DNA of 26,446 nucleotides from an uncultured bacterium (GCA_905215595.1 CAJMQZ010000015.1:1-26446), one strand, 5' to 3'. Shown: positions 1 through 7,539, counted from the first letter of the stretch. The notes: generated by a model from the letters alone, not told the origin. Translations and numbers: made by a program.

Positions 1-894
1 GCCGTCGTAGGCGGTGTTCACGGCGAACACTTCCTTCTCTGCAAAGCAGAGGATGTTGTTATCGAACGAAGCGCCTTCGTAGATCTTGCGGCCTGCCAGC
101 TCGATGTCTGCGGTCTCGTCCACGATGACGGGCGGGTTGCCTGCACCGGCACCGATGCACTTTTTGCCGCTGCGCAGCAGGGCGTTCACCATGCCCATGC
201 CACCGGTGCCTGCCATCAGGCGGATCTTGGGGTTTGCGGCCATCTTGTCCACATTCTCCATGGTCGGCTCACGGGTCATGGTAATGAGGTTTGCAGGGCC
301 GCCCGCCTCGATGATGGCGGTATTCAGCGCCTGCAGGCAGTCGGCAGACACCCGCTTTGCGCGGGGGTGCACGTTGAACACCACGGTGTTGCCACCTGCG
401 ATCATGCTGATGGTGTTGTTGATGATGGTCTCGGTAGGGTTGGTGGTGGGGGTGATGGAGCAGATCACACCAAAGGGTGCGTACTCTTCCAGCATCAGGC
501 CCGCGTCACCGCTCTTGGCTTCGGTGGTCAGGCATTCGGGGCCGGGGGTCTTGTTGATGACGGCCAGATGTTTTTCCACCTTGTCCTCATAGCGGCCCAT
601 GCCGGTCTCTTCCACGATCTTGTGGCACCACTCCTCCACATGTGCGCGGGCACAGCGGCGGATGGCTTCAATGATGCGCTGGCGGTCCTCGATCTTGTAG
701 TTGGCCGCCCAGTCGCGCTGGGCCTTCCATGCAGCTTCCACTGCATCGTCTACGTTCTCGAACACGCCGCGGTCGCCTGCTGCACCGCCGGGTGCAGCGG
801 TATAGGCTGCAGGGGCGGCGCTTGTCTGTGCACCGCCCATACCGGCAAGCACCTGCTTGACGATCGCTTCAATTTCCTGCGAACTGATATCCAT
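1..894 (-). CDS. CoA-acylating aldehyde dehydrogenase, microcompartment type (partial, C-terminus beyond window)
   Basis: This protein would oxidise an aldehyde to acyl-CoA with NAD+ and CoA, as in the EutE/PduP family. The frame is open for 298 codons to the window edge, so the C-terminal part is missing. The first ~20 residues (DISSQEIEAIVKQVLAGM) form an amphipathic helix followed by an Ala/Gly/Pro/Thr-rich linker (~21-42), the usual layout of an N-terminal encapsulation peptide in microcompartment aldehyde dehydrogenases. Family signatures follow: ITPTTNPTET in the cofactor-binding region, GTGGMGMV, and GASFDNNILC with the probable catalytic Cys at ~283. The start has GGAAAGGA upstream. 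It lies 55 bp after the aldolase-like gene on the same strand and is probably in one operon. Family assignment is firm; the natural aldehyde is unknown. Confidence 0.93.
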   Translation of the reverse strand, partial: MDISSQEIEAIVKQVLAGMGGAQTSAAPAAYTAAPGGAAGDRGVFENVDDAVEAAWKAQRDWAANYKIEDRQRIIEAIRRCARAHVEEWCHKIVEETGMGRYEDKVEKHLAVINKTPGPECLTTEAKSGDAGLMLEEYAPFGVICSITPTTNPTETIINNTISMIAGGNTVVFNVHPRAKRVSADCLQALNTAIIEAGGPANLITMTREPTMENVDKMAANPKIRLMAGTGGMGMVNALLRSGKKCIGAGAGNPPVIVDETADIELAGRKIYEGASFDNNILCFAEKEVFAVNTAYDG

Positions 895-949
895 GGTTTT
901 CGTTCCTTTCCGTAAAGGTCATATCCGTTGGATCAAACGAAACTTTTTG

Positions 950-1894
950 TTATTGAAAACTCTTCAGCGTCCGGCGGATGACCTCGGCCATTGCGGCATC
1001 GCGGGCATTTGCGGACTTCGGTGCGGCCGGGGCCGCTGCCATTGCAGGGACTGCCGCAGGCTGTGCGGCGGGCACCGGGGCAGGGGCAGGAGCCGCCTGC
1101 TGTTTGGGCAGGGTGGGCAGCGCCATGCCCGGCTGGATCAGCCCGGTAACGCCCGGCAGGCTCACCGGCTGGGCAGGCTGTGCGGAGGGTACTGCCATTG
1201 CCACAGGCTGTGCAGCGGGCTGAGCCATGGGCTGCACGGCAGGTGCGCCGCACTTGCTGCAGCCGGTGCAGTGACCGCTGCAGCTGCCGCATTTGGAGCA
1301 GCCTGCGCAGCCCAGCTTTGCGGTGACGGCTGCGTAGTAATCCAGTGCTTCCACCAGATGGGCCGCATCTGCCGGGGTCTTGCCCCAGGTCAGGCAGCCG
1401 TCATTTTCCAGCAGGACAGCCTTATCGGTGCGGCACAACAGGCTGACAGCCTGTGCCTGTGCGTCCACGTTCTGGGCGGGCAGCAGCTGCACCCGTCCCA
1501 GCGCCCGCACGGCGGGGCTGAACGCTGCAGGCTGCACGGTCTGGCCCTGCATCCCCATCACAGCCGCGCAGGCCGGATAGGTGTGCATCACGCACTGGGC
1601 GTTCTCGTTTTCCTGATAGATTTTCAGATGGATGGGCAGGTCTTCGGGCAGGGGCTTGGGCTTTGCGCTGAGCATCGCCTTGCCATTCATATCCACGCGC
1701 ACCAGCATATCCTGCGTGAGCGCGGCCTTGTCGGCACCGGCAACGGTCACCCACACGGCCTGCGGGCCGACGCGGACGCTCATGCTGCCGTCACCGGCCA
1801 CCAGCCAGCCCTTGGCTTCCAGCCGACGGGCCATTTCCATGATGGCTTTTTTTGCCTCAAAGTCTGAGAGGTAAGCAACGCCTTGAATCACCAT
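950..1894 (-). CDS. Class II aldolase/adducin-fold protein with Cys cluster and C-terminal encapsulation-like helix
   Basis: The 314-residue protein has a class II aldolase/adducin fold over ~10-192, seen in LVAGDGSMSVR (~31-41), EDLPIHLKIY (~84-93), CVMHTYPACAAV and ENDGCLTWGKTPADA. In fuculose-phosphate aldolases the metal is held by Glu plus His-x-His and a later His. Here these align with Asp85, His104, Tyr106 and Asp165, so only one His remains and the usual chemistry may be lost or changed. Residues 196-215 hold seven cysteines in CxxC-type spacing. After that comes an Ala/Pro/Gln-rich linker (~217-293) and a short helix, NARDAAMAEVIRRTLKSFQ, which resembles a microcompartment encapsulation peptide. 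The start is preceded by AAGGAGG. It lies 18 bp after the BKACE gene. It could be a decarboxylase (OtnC-like), an aldolase with altered metal use, or a scaffold or redox protein. Confidence 0.85.
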   Translation of the reverse strand: MVIQGVAYLSDFEAKKAIMEMARRLEAKGWLVAGDGSMSVRVGPQAVWVTVAGADKAALTQDMLVRVDMNGKAMLSAKPKPLPEDLPIHLKIYQENENAQCVMHTYPACAAVMGMQGQTVQPAAFSPAVRALGRVQLLPAQNVDAQAQAVSLLCRTDKAVLLENDGCLTWGKTPADAAHLVEALDYYAAVTAKLGCAGCSKCGSCSGHCTGCSKCGAPAVQPMAQPAAQPVAMAVPSAQPAQPVSLPGVTGLIQPGMALPTLPKQQAAPAPAPVPAAQPAAVPAMAAAPAAPKSANARDAAMAEVIRRTLKSFQ

Positions 1895-1912
1895 ACGTTT
1901 CTTTCCTCCTTT

Positions 1913-2737
1913 TTAACGGCGCAGCGGCGGGATCTTGAGCATGGCGCGCACTTCGTCGGGTGTCATGGGCATCATGCCCTTGGACTTTACGATGTCCGAC
2001 ACCTTTGCAATCAGCGCTGCGTTGTTGTCCACATGGACACCCGGCGCGATCATGTCCGAATCCTCAAAGCCGATGCGCACGGTGGAAGCGCCCATATCCA
2101 GCGCAGTCTTGACCATTTCCCAGTCCTCGCGGTGGGCCTGCGTGTAGCCCCACAGGTAGTCGCCATTGGGGAAGTTCTCTTCCAGCGCCTGGATCATGTG
2201 GCGCAGGGCCGGCACCGTGGCAGGCATCTCGCCGCCATGGCCGAACACCAGTGCAAACAGGATGGGTTTTACAAAGTGGAACTTGTCGTTCAGTTCCCGC
2301 ACGGTGTTGATCATGCCCAGCTCAAAGACCTCGGTCTCCGGGATCTTCTTGTTGTCCATGATGGTCTTGACGCAGTACTCCACATCCTTGATGGGGTTCT
2401 GGTACACCGAGGTACCCAGATTCACCGAGCCGACATTCAGGCTGTTGGCTTCCACCCAGGAGGGGTAGCAGGGCTGCACACGCTCCTCAATGGTCAGGTT
2501 GGACACGCCGCCGGTGGAGATCTCCACCACGATGTCGCACATCTCGCGGATGTAGGCCACCGTTTCTTCCAGCAGGCTCAGATCCGGGGTGAGGTTGCCG
2601 TTCAGGTCGCGGCAGTGCAGATGCACCATGGACGCGCCGTTTTTGTAGCACTCATACACATCCCGGGCAATGGCCCGCGGATTGATGAGAATGTCTGTGG
2701 CCGCAACGGGGGCCACGGAGATCATGATTTTTTTCAT
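1913..2737 (-). CDS. Beta-keto acid cleavage enzyme (BKACE/Kce, DUF849 family)
   Basis: BKACE enzymes are zinc-dependent and transfer the acyl part of a beta-keto acid to CoA, using acetyl-CoA and releasing acetoacetate; 3-keto-5-aminohexanoate cleavage enzyme is the prototype. The 274-residue protein has the expected length. It shows the HxH zinc motif MVHLHCRD (His39, His41), the EANSLNVGSVN segment and RIGFEDSDMI, in which Glu225 is the likely third ligand. The start at 2737 is preferred over one 27 bp further upstream because AAGGAGTG sits 8 bp before it. It is the first gene after a strong promoter (2795-2823) containing a putative operator, and is followed closely by the aldolase-like and aldehyde dehydrogenase genes. 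The substrate cannot be read from sequence alone; lysine fermentation partners are not seen here, so a different beta-keto acid is likely. Confidence 0.92.
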   Translation of the reverse strand: MKKIMISVAPVAATDILINPRAIARDVYECYKNGASMVHLHCRDLNGNLTPDLSLLEETVAYIREMCDIVVEISTGGVSNLTIEERVQPCYPSWVEANSLNVGSVNLGTSVYQNPIKDVEYCVKTIMDNKKIPETEVFELGMINTVRELNDKFHFVKPILFALVFGHGGEMPATVPALRHMIQALEENFPNGDYLWGYTQAHREDWEMVKTALDMGASTVRIGFEDSDMIAPGVHVDNNAALIAKVSDIVKSKGMMPMTPDEVRAMLKIPPLRR

Positions 2738-2794
2738 TGGATGAACACTCCTTGCATGTCGCATTGGAGAAGCTTAACAAAGGATGCTAACGCT

Positions 2795-2823
2795 ATTTTA
2801 GCACAAACATCCTATCTTGTAAA
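2795..2823 (-). promoter_or_regulatory. Promoter of the BKACE-aldolase-AldDH operon
   Basis: On the minus strand, a -35 box TTTACA (2818-2823) and a -10 box TAAAAT (2795-2800) are separated by exactly 17 bp. The operator-like motif lies inside the spacer, where a bound repressor would block RNA polymerase directly. Confidence 0.7.
2808..2820. promoter_or_regulatory. Putative GntR operator (spacer of BKACE promoter)
   Basis: The plus strand reads CATCCTATCTTGT. The same core occurs at the TRAP, cupin-kinase and, less well conserved, gntR promoters. An inverted AGGATG lies at 2781-2786, giving a widely spaced dyad with this site. That the neighbouring GntR protein is the binder is inferred from context. 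Confidence 0.5.
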
Positions 2824-2833
2824 CTCACCGTCC

Positions 2834-2859
2834 CCTGCCCGCCTTTTACGGCAGGCAGG
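2834..2859 (-). terminator. Hairpin downstream of gntR
   Basis: A 10-bp stem (CCTGCCCGCC against GGCAGGCAGG, one wobble pair) closes a 6-nt loop 12 bp after the gntR stop. It has no U-tract, so it may be a weak terminator or an mRNA-stabilising hairpin separating gntR from the BKACE promoter. Confidence 0.4.
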
Positions 2860-2871
2860 AGGCCTGTATGC

Positions 2872-3591
2872 TTACTTCTTCCAGAAGATGTAGTGATCCT
2901 GCACTGTAGCGGCGATCTCGTCCACCTGCCTGCGCTCGATCACGCTGAGCAGCTGGCGGTGCAGCTCTACGAACCGCTCGATCTCCGCTTCGCCCTTGGC
3001 CAGCACCTTGCGGGTGGTCTCCAGACGGCTGGGCAGCGTCAGCCGGGTGATGTACTCGGTGATGGTGGCCAGCATGGGGTTCTGGGCCGCATTGGCGATC
3101 TGGGTGTGGAACCGGCTGTCCAGCTCCAGCACCTTATCCACCGAAGGCTCCGGCGAGTGCATTTCGGCAGAAAGCTCGCCGAAGGTGCGGTACAGGTCCG
3201 GCAGAAAGGATGCGATATCCTTGCGCTGAATGATAATATTCAGCGTACCGATATCAATTACGGAGCGCAGCTCCACAAATTCCTGCCAGCTGTTCTTCTG
3301 CAGGATGATGCTGTACAGCATCGGGTCCAGCATTTTCTGGTTGTAGTTTTCGCTCACAAAGGTGCCGTCGGCACGCTTGATGTACAGGATGCCGTAGGCC
3401 TGCAGCTTTTTCACAGCTTCCCGCACCGAGTTGCGGCCCGCGCCGAACTGCTTGCACAGTTCCATTTCGGTAGGCAGCTTGTCGCCCGGATGCAGGGTGC
3501 CGTCGATGATCTGGGAGATGATCCCATCCATGACCTGATCGACTACAGACTTTACCGCATTCTTCTGTTTTTCAGGATGTTCCATTGACAT
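2872..3591 (-). CDS. GntR-family transcriptional regulator, FadR subfamily (FCD domain)
   Basis: The 239-residue protein has an N-terminal winged helix (~14-80, with the typical GTLHPGDKLPTEMELCKQFGAGRNSVREA-type sequence split over ~31-59) and an all-helical FCD ligand-binding domain (~95-235). The FCD metal and carboxylate pocket looks intact: Asp and His in LDSRFH, His in ELHRQLL and His in VQDHYIF. Such regulators usually sense a carboxylate or sugar acid and repress its catabolic operon. The gene lies between the transporter and enzyme genes and has its own promoter (3695-3723) plus a degenerate copy of the shared motif in its leader, suggesting autoregulation. GGAGGCGG just before the ATG fixes the start. 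The ligand is probably the TRAP substrate or a downstream metabolite, which is an inference. Confidence 0.92.
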   Translation of the reverse strand: MSMEHPEKQKNAVKSVVDQVMDGIISQIIDGTLHPGDKLPTEMELCKQFGAGRNSVREAVKKLQAYGILYIKRADGTFVSENYNQKMLDPMLYSIILQKNSWQEFVELRSVIDIGTLNIIIQRKDIASFLPDLYRTFGELSAEMHSPEPSVDKVLELDSRFHTQIANAAQNPMLATITEYITRLTLPSRLETTRKVLAKGEAEIERFVELHRQLLSVIERRQVDEIAATVQDHYIFWKK

Positions 3592-3667
3592 AGTTCCGCC
3601 TCCAAATCCGGTTTTGTGGATATTCGGGGTCGTTCAGCGTGGAACGTTCCGGGGCAGAAAGCCTCCA

Positions 3668-3680
3668 AACATCACACGTT
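3668..3680. promoter_or_regulatory. Degenerate GntR operator candidate in the gntR leader
   Basis: CATCACACGTTG with flanking CAAA resembles the BKACE-promoter site (CAAACATC...TTG conserved, centre diverged). It lies about 10-20 bp downstream of the predicted gntR transcription start. A separate perfect palindrome, GGAACGTTCC, is at 3641-3650. Either could mediate autoregulation. Confidence 0.3.
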
Positions 3681-3694
3681 GAATTTCCGCCACT

Positions 3695-3723
3695 ATTTTA
3701 CCATATCTGAAAAGCGGACGCAA
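3695..3723 (-). promoter_or_regulatory. Promoter of gntR
   Basis: On the minus strand, -35 TTGCGT (3718-3723) and -10 TAAAAT (3695-3700) have a 17-bp spacer. The -35 box lies just downstream of the dctM stop codon, so gntR can be transcribed independently of the transporter operon. Confidence 0.65.
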
Positions 3724-3726
3724 CGG

Positions 3727-5004
3727 TTACGCCATCAAATAGGTGGGCAGCAGGATCAGCTGGGGGAAGGCGACCATCAGCGCAATGCAGACGAAGGTAG
3801 CTGCAATAAACGGCACCAATGTGGGGAACACCTCGCCGACCGTAACATCCATCAGATCGCAGGCAACGTAAATACACATGCCCACCGGAGGAGTGACCAG
3901 ACCAACACCGATGACCACGGTGATCAGGACGCTGAGCACGATGGGGTCGATGCCCACACCCAGAGCAATGGGATACAGGATGGGCATGAACAGGGTCAGC
4001 GTTGCGATGGACTCCATGAACATGGTGACGATGAAGAAGATCAGCAGGATCATGATGAGAATGACAGTGGGGTTGGTGGAGAAGCCCAGCATGGTCTTGG
4101 CCACCCACTTATCAAAGCCCGCAGTGGTCAGCATGACGGTGTACAGCTTTGCAGCGCCGATAACGATGAAGATACGGCCGCTGGTGCGGACGGTCTCTGC
4201 AAAGGCAAACTTGATGTCCTCCCACTTGAGTTCGCGGTAGATGATGCCGCCGGCAAACAGACCATAAACAACAGCGATCACGCCTGCCTCGGTGGGGCTG
4301 ACGATACCCATGGTGATGGTGCCCACGATGATGATGGGCATGAGCAGGGCGGGCCAGCTCTCCCACAGGCCATGCAGCACGGGGCCGATGGTGAAGTGGC
4401 CCGGCTCCTTGGGCACGCCTTCCTTCTTGGCCATGAAATAGCTGACGATCATCTGTGCCAGACCGCACAGGACACCGGGGATGATGCCGCCGAGGAACAG
4501 CTTACCGGTGGAAATGCCGCAGATACCGGCAATGACCACCATGGGGATGGACGGAGGAATGATGATGCCGATGGTGGAGGAAATGGCGGTAACGGCAACG
4601 GTAAAGTTCTTGGAGTAGCCCTTGCGCACCATTTCCGGCATGAACATACCGGAAACGCCTGCGGTATCGGCAACAGCGGAACCGGAGATGCCCGCAAAGA
4701 TCATGCTGGAAAGCACGTTCACGTGAGCCAGACCGCCGTAGATGTGGCCGACGATGGAGTAACAGAAGTCCATCAGGCGCTTGGAAATACCGCCCTTGGA
4801 CATGGTGAAACCGGCAAAGGTGTACAGAGGGATGGCCAGCAGTGCAAAGCTGTTCATGCCCTCAAACATGCGCTGGGCAATGGTGACGGTGCTGCCGCCG
4901 CCCAGAAACAGGATGCCGCCGATGGCGGACAGGCCCAGACTCATGGCGATGGGCACACCAAGGAACAGCAGAACGAAGAATGAGATCAGCAGCCATGCGA
5001 TCAT
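3727..5004 (-). CDS. dctM: TRAP transporter large permease subunit (DctM)
   Basis: The 425-residue protein is an integral membrane subunit with about a dozen hydrophobic helices. It is the transport channel of a tripartite ATP-independent periplasmic-type system that takes up carboxylates or sugar acids, driven by an ion gradient. Typical family stretches are FLGVPIAMSLGLSAIGG near the N-terminus, FAGISGSAVADTAGVSGMF, ISSTIGIIIPPSIPMVVIAG and GLVTPPVGMCIYVACDL. Length is normal. Its ATG overlaps the dctQ stop in an ATGA arrangement, showing translational coupling. The last transporter gene is followed by the separate gntR promoter. Confidence 0.96.
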   Translation of the reverse strand: MIAWLLISFFVLLFLGVPIAMSLGLSAIGGILFLGGGSTVTIAQRMFEGMNSFALLAIPLYTFAGFTMSKGGISKRLMDFCYSIVGHIYGGLAHVNVLSSMIFAGISGSAVADTAGVSGMFMPEMVRKGYSKNFTVAVTAISSTIGIIIPPSIPMVVIAGICGISTGKLFLGGIIPGVLCGLAQMIVSYFMAKKEGVPKEPGHFTIGPVLHGLWESWPALLMPIIIVGTITMGIVSPTEAGVIAVVYGLFAGGIIYRELKWEDIKFAFAETVRTSGRIFIVIGAAKLYTVMLTTAGFDKWVAKTMLGFSTNPTVILIMILLIFFIVTMFMESIATLTLFMPILYPIALGVGIDPIVLSVLITVVIGVGLVTPPVGMCIYVACDLMDVTVGEVFPTLVPFIAATFVCIALMVAFPQLILLPTYLMA

Positions 5005-5495
5005 TTGGATTTGCCCCCTTCCGGTTTTGCGGTCAGTTCAACGATCAGGTTGAGAACGGCGGACAGGATGCACAGCACACCGGCAATGGGGAAGATGGTG
5101 TACACCTGACCCATGGTGAACTGCGGCATGGTGGAAACGGCCTGCTTTGCGCGGGTGCACAGCTGGTAGCCGCCGTAGGTGACCATGACGTAGAACAGGA
5201 TGATGAACAGATCACGGATGATGACAACGATCTTTTTGCCCAGCGGGGTCTTACCGAGGATGGAATCCACCACTTCCACGCGGAGGTTGGTGCCCATGGC
5301 GTTGATGCCGATGCAGGCAATGAGCATGGACCAGACGTTCAGATACTGGCTGCTCTCCATGTACCACTTGAAGCCGCCGATGCCGGGGATCAGGCGCAGC
5401 ACAACGTTTGCGAACAGAATTACCATCATAGCTGCGCAGAGAATGGCGGAAATGAGGGTGGTGATCTTGTCCAGAGTGGTTTGCAGTTTTTTCAC
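5001..5495 (-). CDS. dctQ: TRAP transporter small permease subunit (DctQ)
   Basis: The 164-residue protein has four predicted membrane helices, including LISAILCAAMMVILFANVVL at the start and a C-terminal VYTIFPIAGVLCILSAVLNL, as expected for the small TRAP membrane subunit that partners DctM. The start codon is GTG at 5495, supported by AAAGGAG 8 bp upstream. It is separated from dctP by a 109-bp gap containing a strong hairpin, and overlaps dctM by 4 bp. Confidence 0.93.
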   Translation of the reverse strand: MKKLQTTLDKITTLISAILCAAMMVILFANVVLRLIPGIGGFKWYMESSQYLNVWSMLIACIGINAMGTNLRVEVVDSILGKTPLGKKIVVIIRDLFIILFYVMVTYGGYQLCTRAKQAVSTMPQFTMGQVYTIFPIAGVLCILSAVLNLIVELTAKPEGGKSK

Positions 5496-5532
5496 AGTAC
5501 AAACTCCTTTCCAAGTGCGATTCAGATAAAAT

Positions 5533-5569
5533 GCAAAGGGACGAAGGGCACGCCCCCTCGTCCCTTTGC
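5533..5569 (-). terminator. Strong hairpin between dctP and dctQ (partial terminator or attenuator)
   Basis: A perfect 12-bp stem (GCAAAGGGACGA against TCGTCCCTTTGC) with a smaller GGG/CCC stem in its loop lies after the dctP stop. In the direction of transcription it is followed by ATTTTATC, a poor U-tract. This suggests partial termination or 3'-end protection, which would give more binding protein than permease. Confidence 0.6.
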
Positions 5570-5604
5570 TTCGGTTTTATTTCAAGGTTTTCTGGTCAGT
5601 GATC

Positions 5605-6678
5605 TCAGCGGGCTTCTTTCCATGCCTTCAGCTGATCCAGCAGGTCGCCGTAGGTATCGGCGTTGTCGGTCAGGACCTTTTCGGTCGCAGCTGCAAACGG
5701 AGCCAGTTCCGGGCTGTTGATCTTCATGCCCTTCTCTTCCAGAGCGGAGACCAGGTCGTTGGTCTGCTGCTCGTTCAGCTCACGGTCGTAATCGGCAGAT
5801 GCCTTTGCAGCGTCGGAAACGATCTGCTGCTGGTCAGCGCTCAGCTTGTTCCAGCTGCTCTCGGCAATGGTAAAGCACATGCCGGAGTAGATGTGGTTGG
5901 TGATGCTCAGGTACTCCTGAACTTCGTAGAGGTTATTGTTGTAGATAACGGGGATGGGGTTTTCCTGTGCATCATAGGTCTTCTGCTGCAGAGCCTGATA
6001 CAGCTCAGAGAAGCTCAGCGGCTGGGGGTTGGCACCCAGAGCGGTCATGGTAGCCATGATGACAGGGTTCTCGGGGGTGCGGATCAGCAGGCCGTTCATA
6101 TCGGCAGGGCTGTTGATGGGGCCCTTGGAGTTGGTCACGCAGCGGAAGCCGTTGCAGTAGTGGGCCAGCACACGCATATTCTGGCTCAGCAGACCTTCCT
6201 CGGCGGCAGCCTCGATGTCGCTGTCCATGAATGCCCATGCATCGTCGAAGGTCTCGAACTGGAACGGCAGTGCGGAAATGCCCATCTTTGCATCGTAGGT
6301 GGCGAAGTTGGAGGCATCGGTGATAATGATATCCACCGTGCCGGAATCCAGAGCGATAGAGTTGATCAGGTCAGCATCGCCGCCCAGCTGGCCGGAGGGG
6401 TACAGCTGAACTTCCACAGCGCCGCCGGTCTTTTCGGCAACTTCCTCTGCAAACTGCTTTGCGCCCTTTGCACGGGGGTCTTCTTCGTTGGTGGAGAAGC
6501 CCAGCTTCAGGGTGACAGCCGAACCGGAAGCGGCAGCAGAGGAGCCGGTAGAAGCTGCAGTAGAGGCAGTGGAAGCAGCTGTGCTGGTGCCGGAGCCGCC
6601 GCAGGCAGCCAGACCCAGAGCGGCAGCGGAAATGCCAGCCACCTTCAGGAAGTCACGACGGGAAATCATCTTTTTCAT
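5605..6678 (-). CDS. dctP: TRAP transporter solute-binding lipoprotein (DctP), Tat-type signal
   Basis: The 357-residue extracytoplasmic binding protein captures the substrate for DctQ-DctM. The N-terminus has a twin-arginine motif (SRRDFLK at ~6-12) followed by a lipobox LAAC (~23-26), so it is predicted to be Tat-exported and lipid-anchored, then a Ser/Ala/Thr-rich tether. The DctP core shows GFSTNEEDPRAKGAKQFAEE, the NGLLIRTPENP segment whose Arg normally clamps the substrate carboxylate, and the conserved DAQENP. Length is normal for the family. GAAGGAG lies 7 bp before the ATG. The ligand is unknown; an organic or sugar acid is expected for this family. Confidence 0.95.
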   Translation of the reverse strand: MKKMISRRDFLKVAGISAAALGLAACGGSGTSTAASTASTAASTGSSAAASGSAVTLKLGFSTNEEDPRAKGAKQFAEEVAEKTGGAVEVQLYPSGQLGGDADLINSIALDSGTVDIIITDASNFATYDAKMGISALPFQFETFDDAWAFMDSDIEAAAEEGLLSQNMRVLAHYCNGFRCVTNSKGPINSPADMNGLLIRTPENPVIMATMTALGANPQPLSFSELYQALQQKTYDAQENPIPVIYNNNLYEVQEYLSITNHIYSGMCFTIAESSWNKLSADQQQIVSDAAKASADYDRELNEQQTNDLVSALEEKGMKINSPELAPFAAATEKVLTDNADTYGDLLDQLKAWKEAR

Positions 6679-6744
6679 AAGAATTCTCCTTCAAAAAATT
6701 ATCTTCTCCTGAGCCGATCTCGTGCTCCGGCTCTTGTTCCTTTT

Positions 6745-7416
6745 TTAAATGGTGCCTTTCTTTTCCAGCGCCTTTTTCAGCTCGGCTGCACCAAAGCGGG
6801 GGCTGCTGAGAACCACCTTGCCAAACTTATCGGCGATATACTGTTCGCAGTAGGCCATGCTGCCCTGTGCAAACACGATCACGTCTACCTTGTCGGCAAT
6901 GGTTCCGGCCATCTCGGTCATGCGGGCCTTGAACTGGTCCTGATCCAGACCGAATGCACCATCCACCAGACAGTCCACCAGTTCCACGTGCCGGTTGCAC
7001 TCGCGGGCCATGCGCAGGATGGTGCCCTTGGTGGGTTCCAGAGTGGTGGGCAGGGTAGCCATCACGCCGATGCGCTGGCCCTTGCGGACAGCCTCGCGGC
7101 ACATTTCCTCGTCCACGCGGACGATAGGCACACCAATGTACTTTGCCACGTCCTGTGCGCTGTCGGCAACTTCGCCCACGCTGCTGCACAGGTTCAGCAT
7201 GGCATCCACGCCTTCCTCAGCGGCTTTCATATACATGCCGATCAGGCGTGCTGCCGGTGCAGTGGTCACATAGCCTGCCGCGCGGACATCTGCCAGAATG
7301 CTGGGGTCCTGCAGGCTGTACAGCTCCACATCATCGCCCAGCTGCTTTTTGACTTCCTGCTCCACCAGTTCGATCAGTTCCGGGGTGGTGCTGGTATAGA
7401 TCAGACCTACCTTCAT
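6745..7416 (-). CDS. Asp/Glu racemase-superfamily protein lacking the second catalytic Cys
   Basis: The 223-residue protein belongs to the Asp/Glu/hydantoin racemase superfamily, whose two-domain enzymes use a pair of cysteines to abstract and return a proton next to a carboxylate. The first-domain Cys is present (NLCSSVGEV, Cys77), but the second-domain segment reads IVFAQGSMAY (~180-189) where a Gly-Cys is normal, with Gln184 near that position. A lone cysteine suggests a one-sided reaction such as isomerisation or decarboxylation rather than racemisation. The start at 7416 is preferred over one 45 bp upstream because the core fold begins MKVGLIYTST and AAGGAGG lies 10 bp before it. It is the first gene of the transporter operon, with two operator-like sites in its leader. 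Confidence 0.85.
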   Translation of the reverse strand: MKVGLIYTSTTPELIELVEQEVKKQLGDDVELYSLQDPSILADVRAAGYVTTAPAARLIGMYMKAAEEGVDAMLNLCSSVGEVADSAQDVAKYIGVPIVRVDEEMCREAVRKGQRIGVMATLPTTLEPTKGTILRMARECNRHVELVDCLVDGAFGLDQDQFKARMTEMAGTIADKVDVIVFAQGSMAYCEQYIADKFGKVVLSSPRFGAAELKKALEKKGTI

Positions 7417-7484
7417 AACGGAAAAGCCTCCTTTTGTTTTTCGCGTTCTCGTGCCGGACAAGCCCGCAGCAAAGGTTCTTTGCT

Positions 7485-7497
7485 ACATCCTACCTTT
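7485..7497. promoter_or_regulatory. Putative GntR operator, TRAP operon leader (site 1)
   Basis: ACATCCTACCTTT lies in the untranslated leader of the transporter operon, 42 bp (four helical turns) from the second site at 7527. It is identical over 13 bases to the site near the cupin-kinase promoter. Confidence 0.55.
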
Positions 7498-7526
7498 AGT
7501 TCAATCTCAACAGCTTGTCCGTCTTT

Positions 7527-7539
7527 ACATCCTACCATT
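7527..7539. promoter_or_regulatory. Putative GntR operator, TRAP operon (site 2)
   Basis: ACATCCTACCATT overlaps the predicted transcription start just downstream of the -10 box. Together with the site 42 bp away it could be bound by two dimers on the same DNA face. Confidence 0.55.

Noticed and set aside
857..2893. Two plus-strand frames of 336 codons opposite the aldolase-like and BKACE genes
   Set aside because: Complement of conserved genes; the translations are low-complexity.
3616..4983. Long plus-strand open frame (455 codons) opposite dctM
   Set aside because: The His/Gly/Asp-rich translation has no domain, and the frame is the complement of a clearly conserved membrane protein gene; it is a GC-driven shadow.
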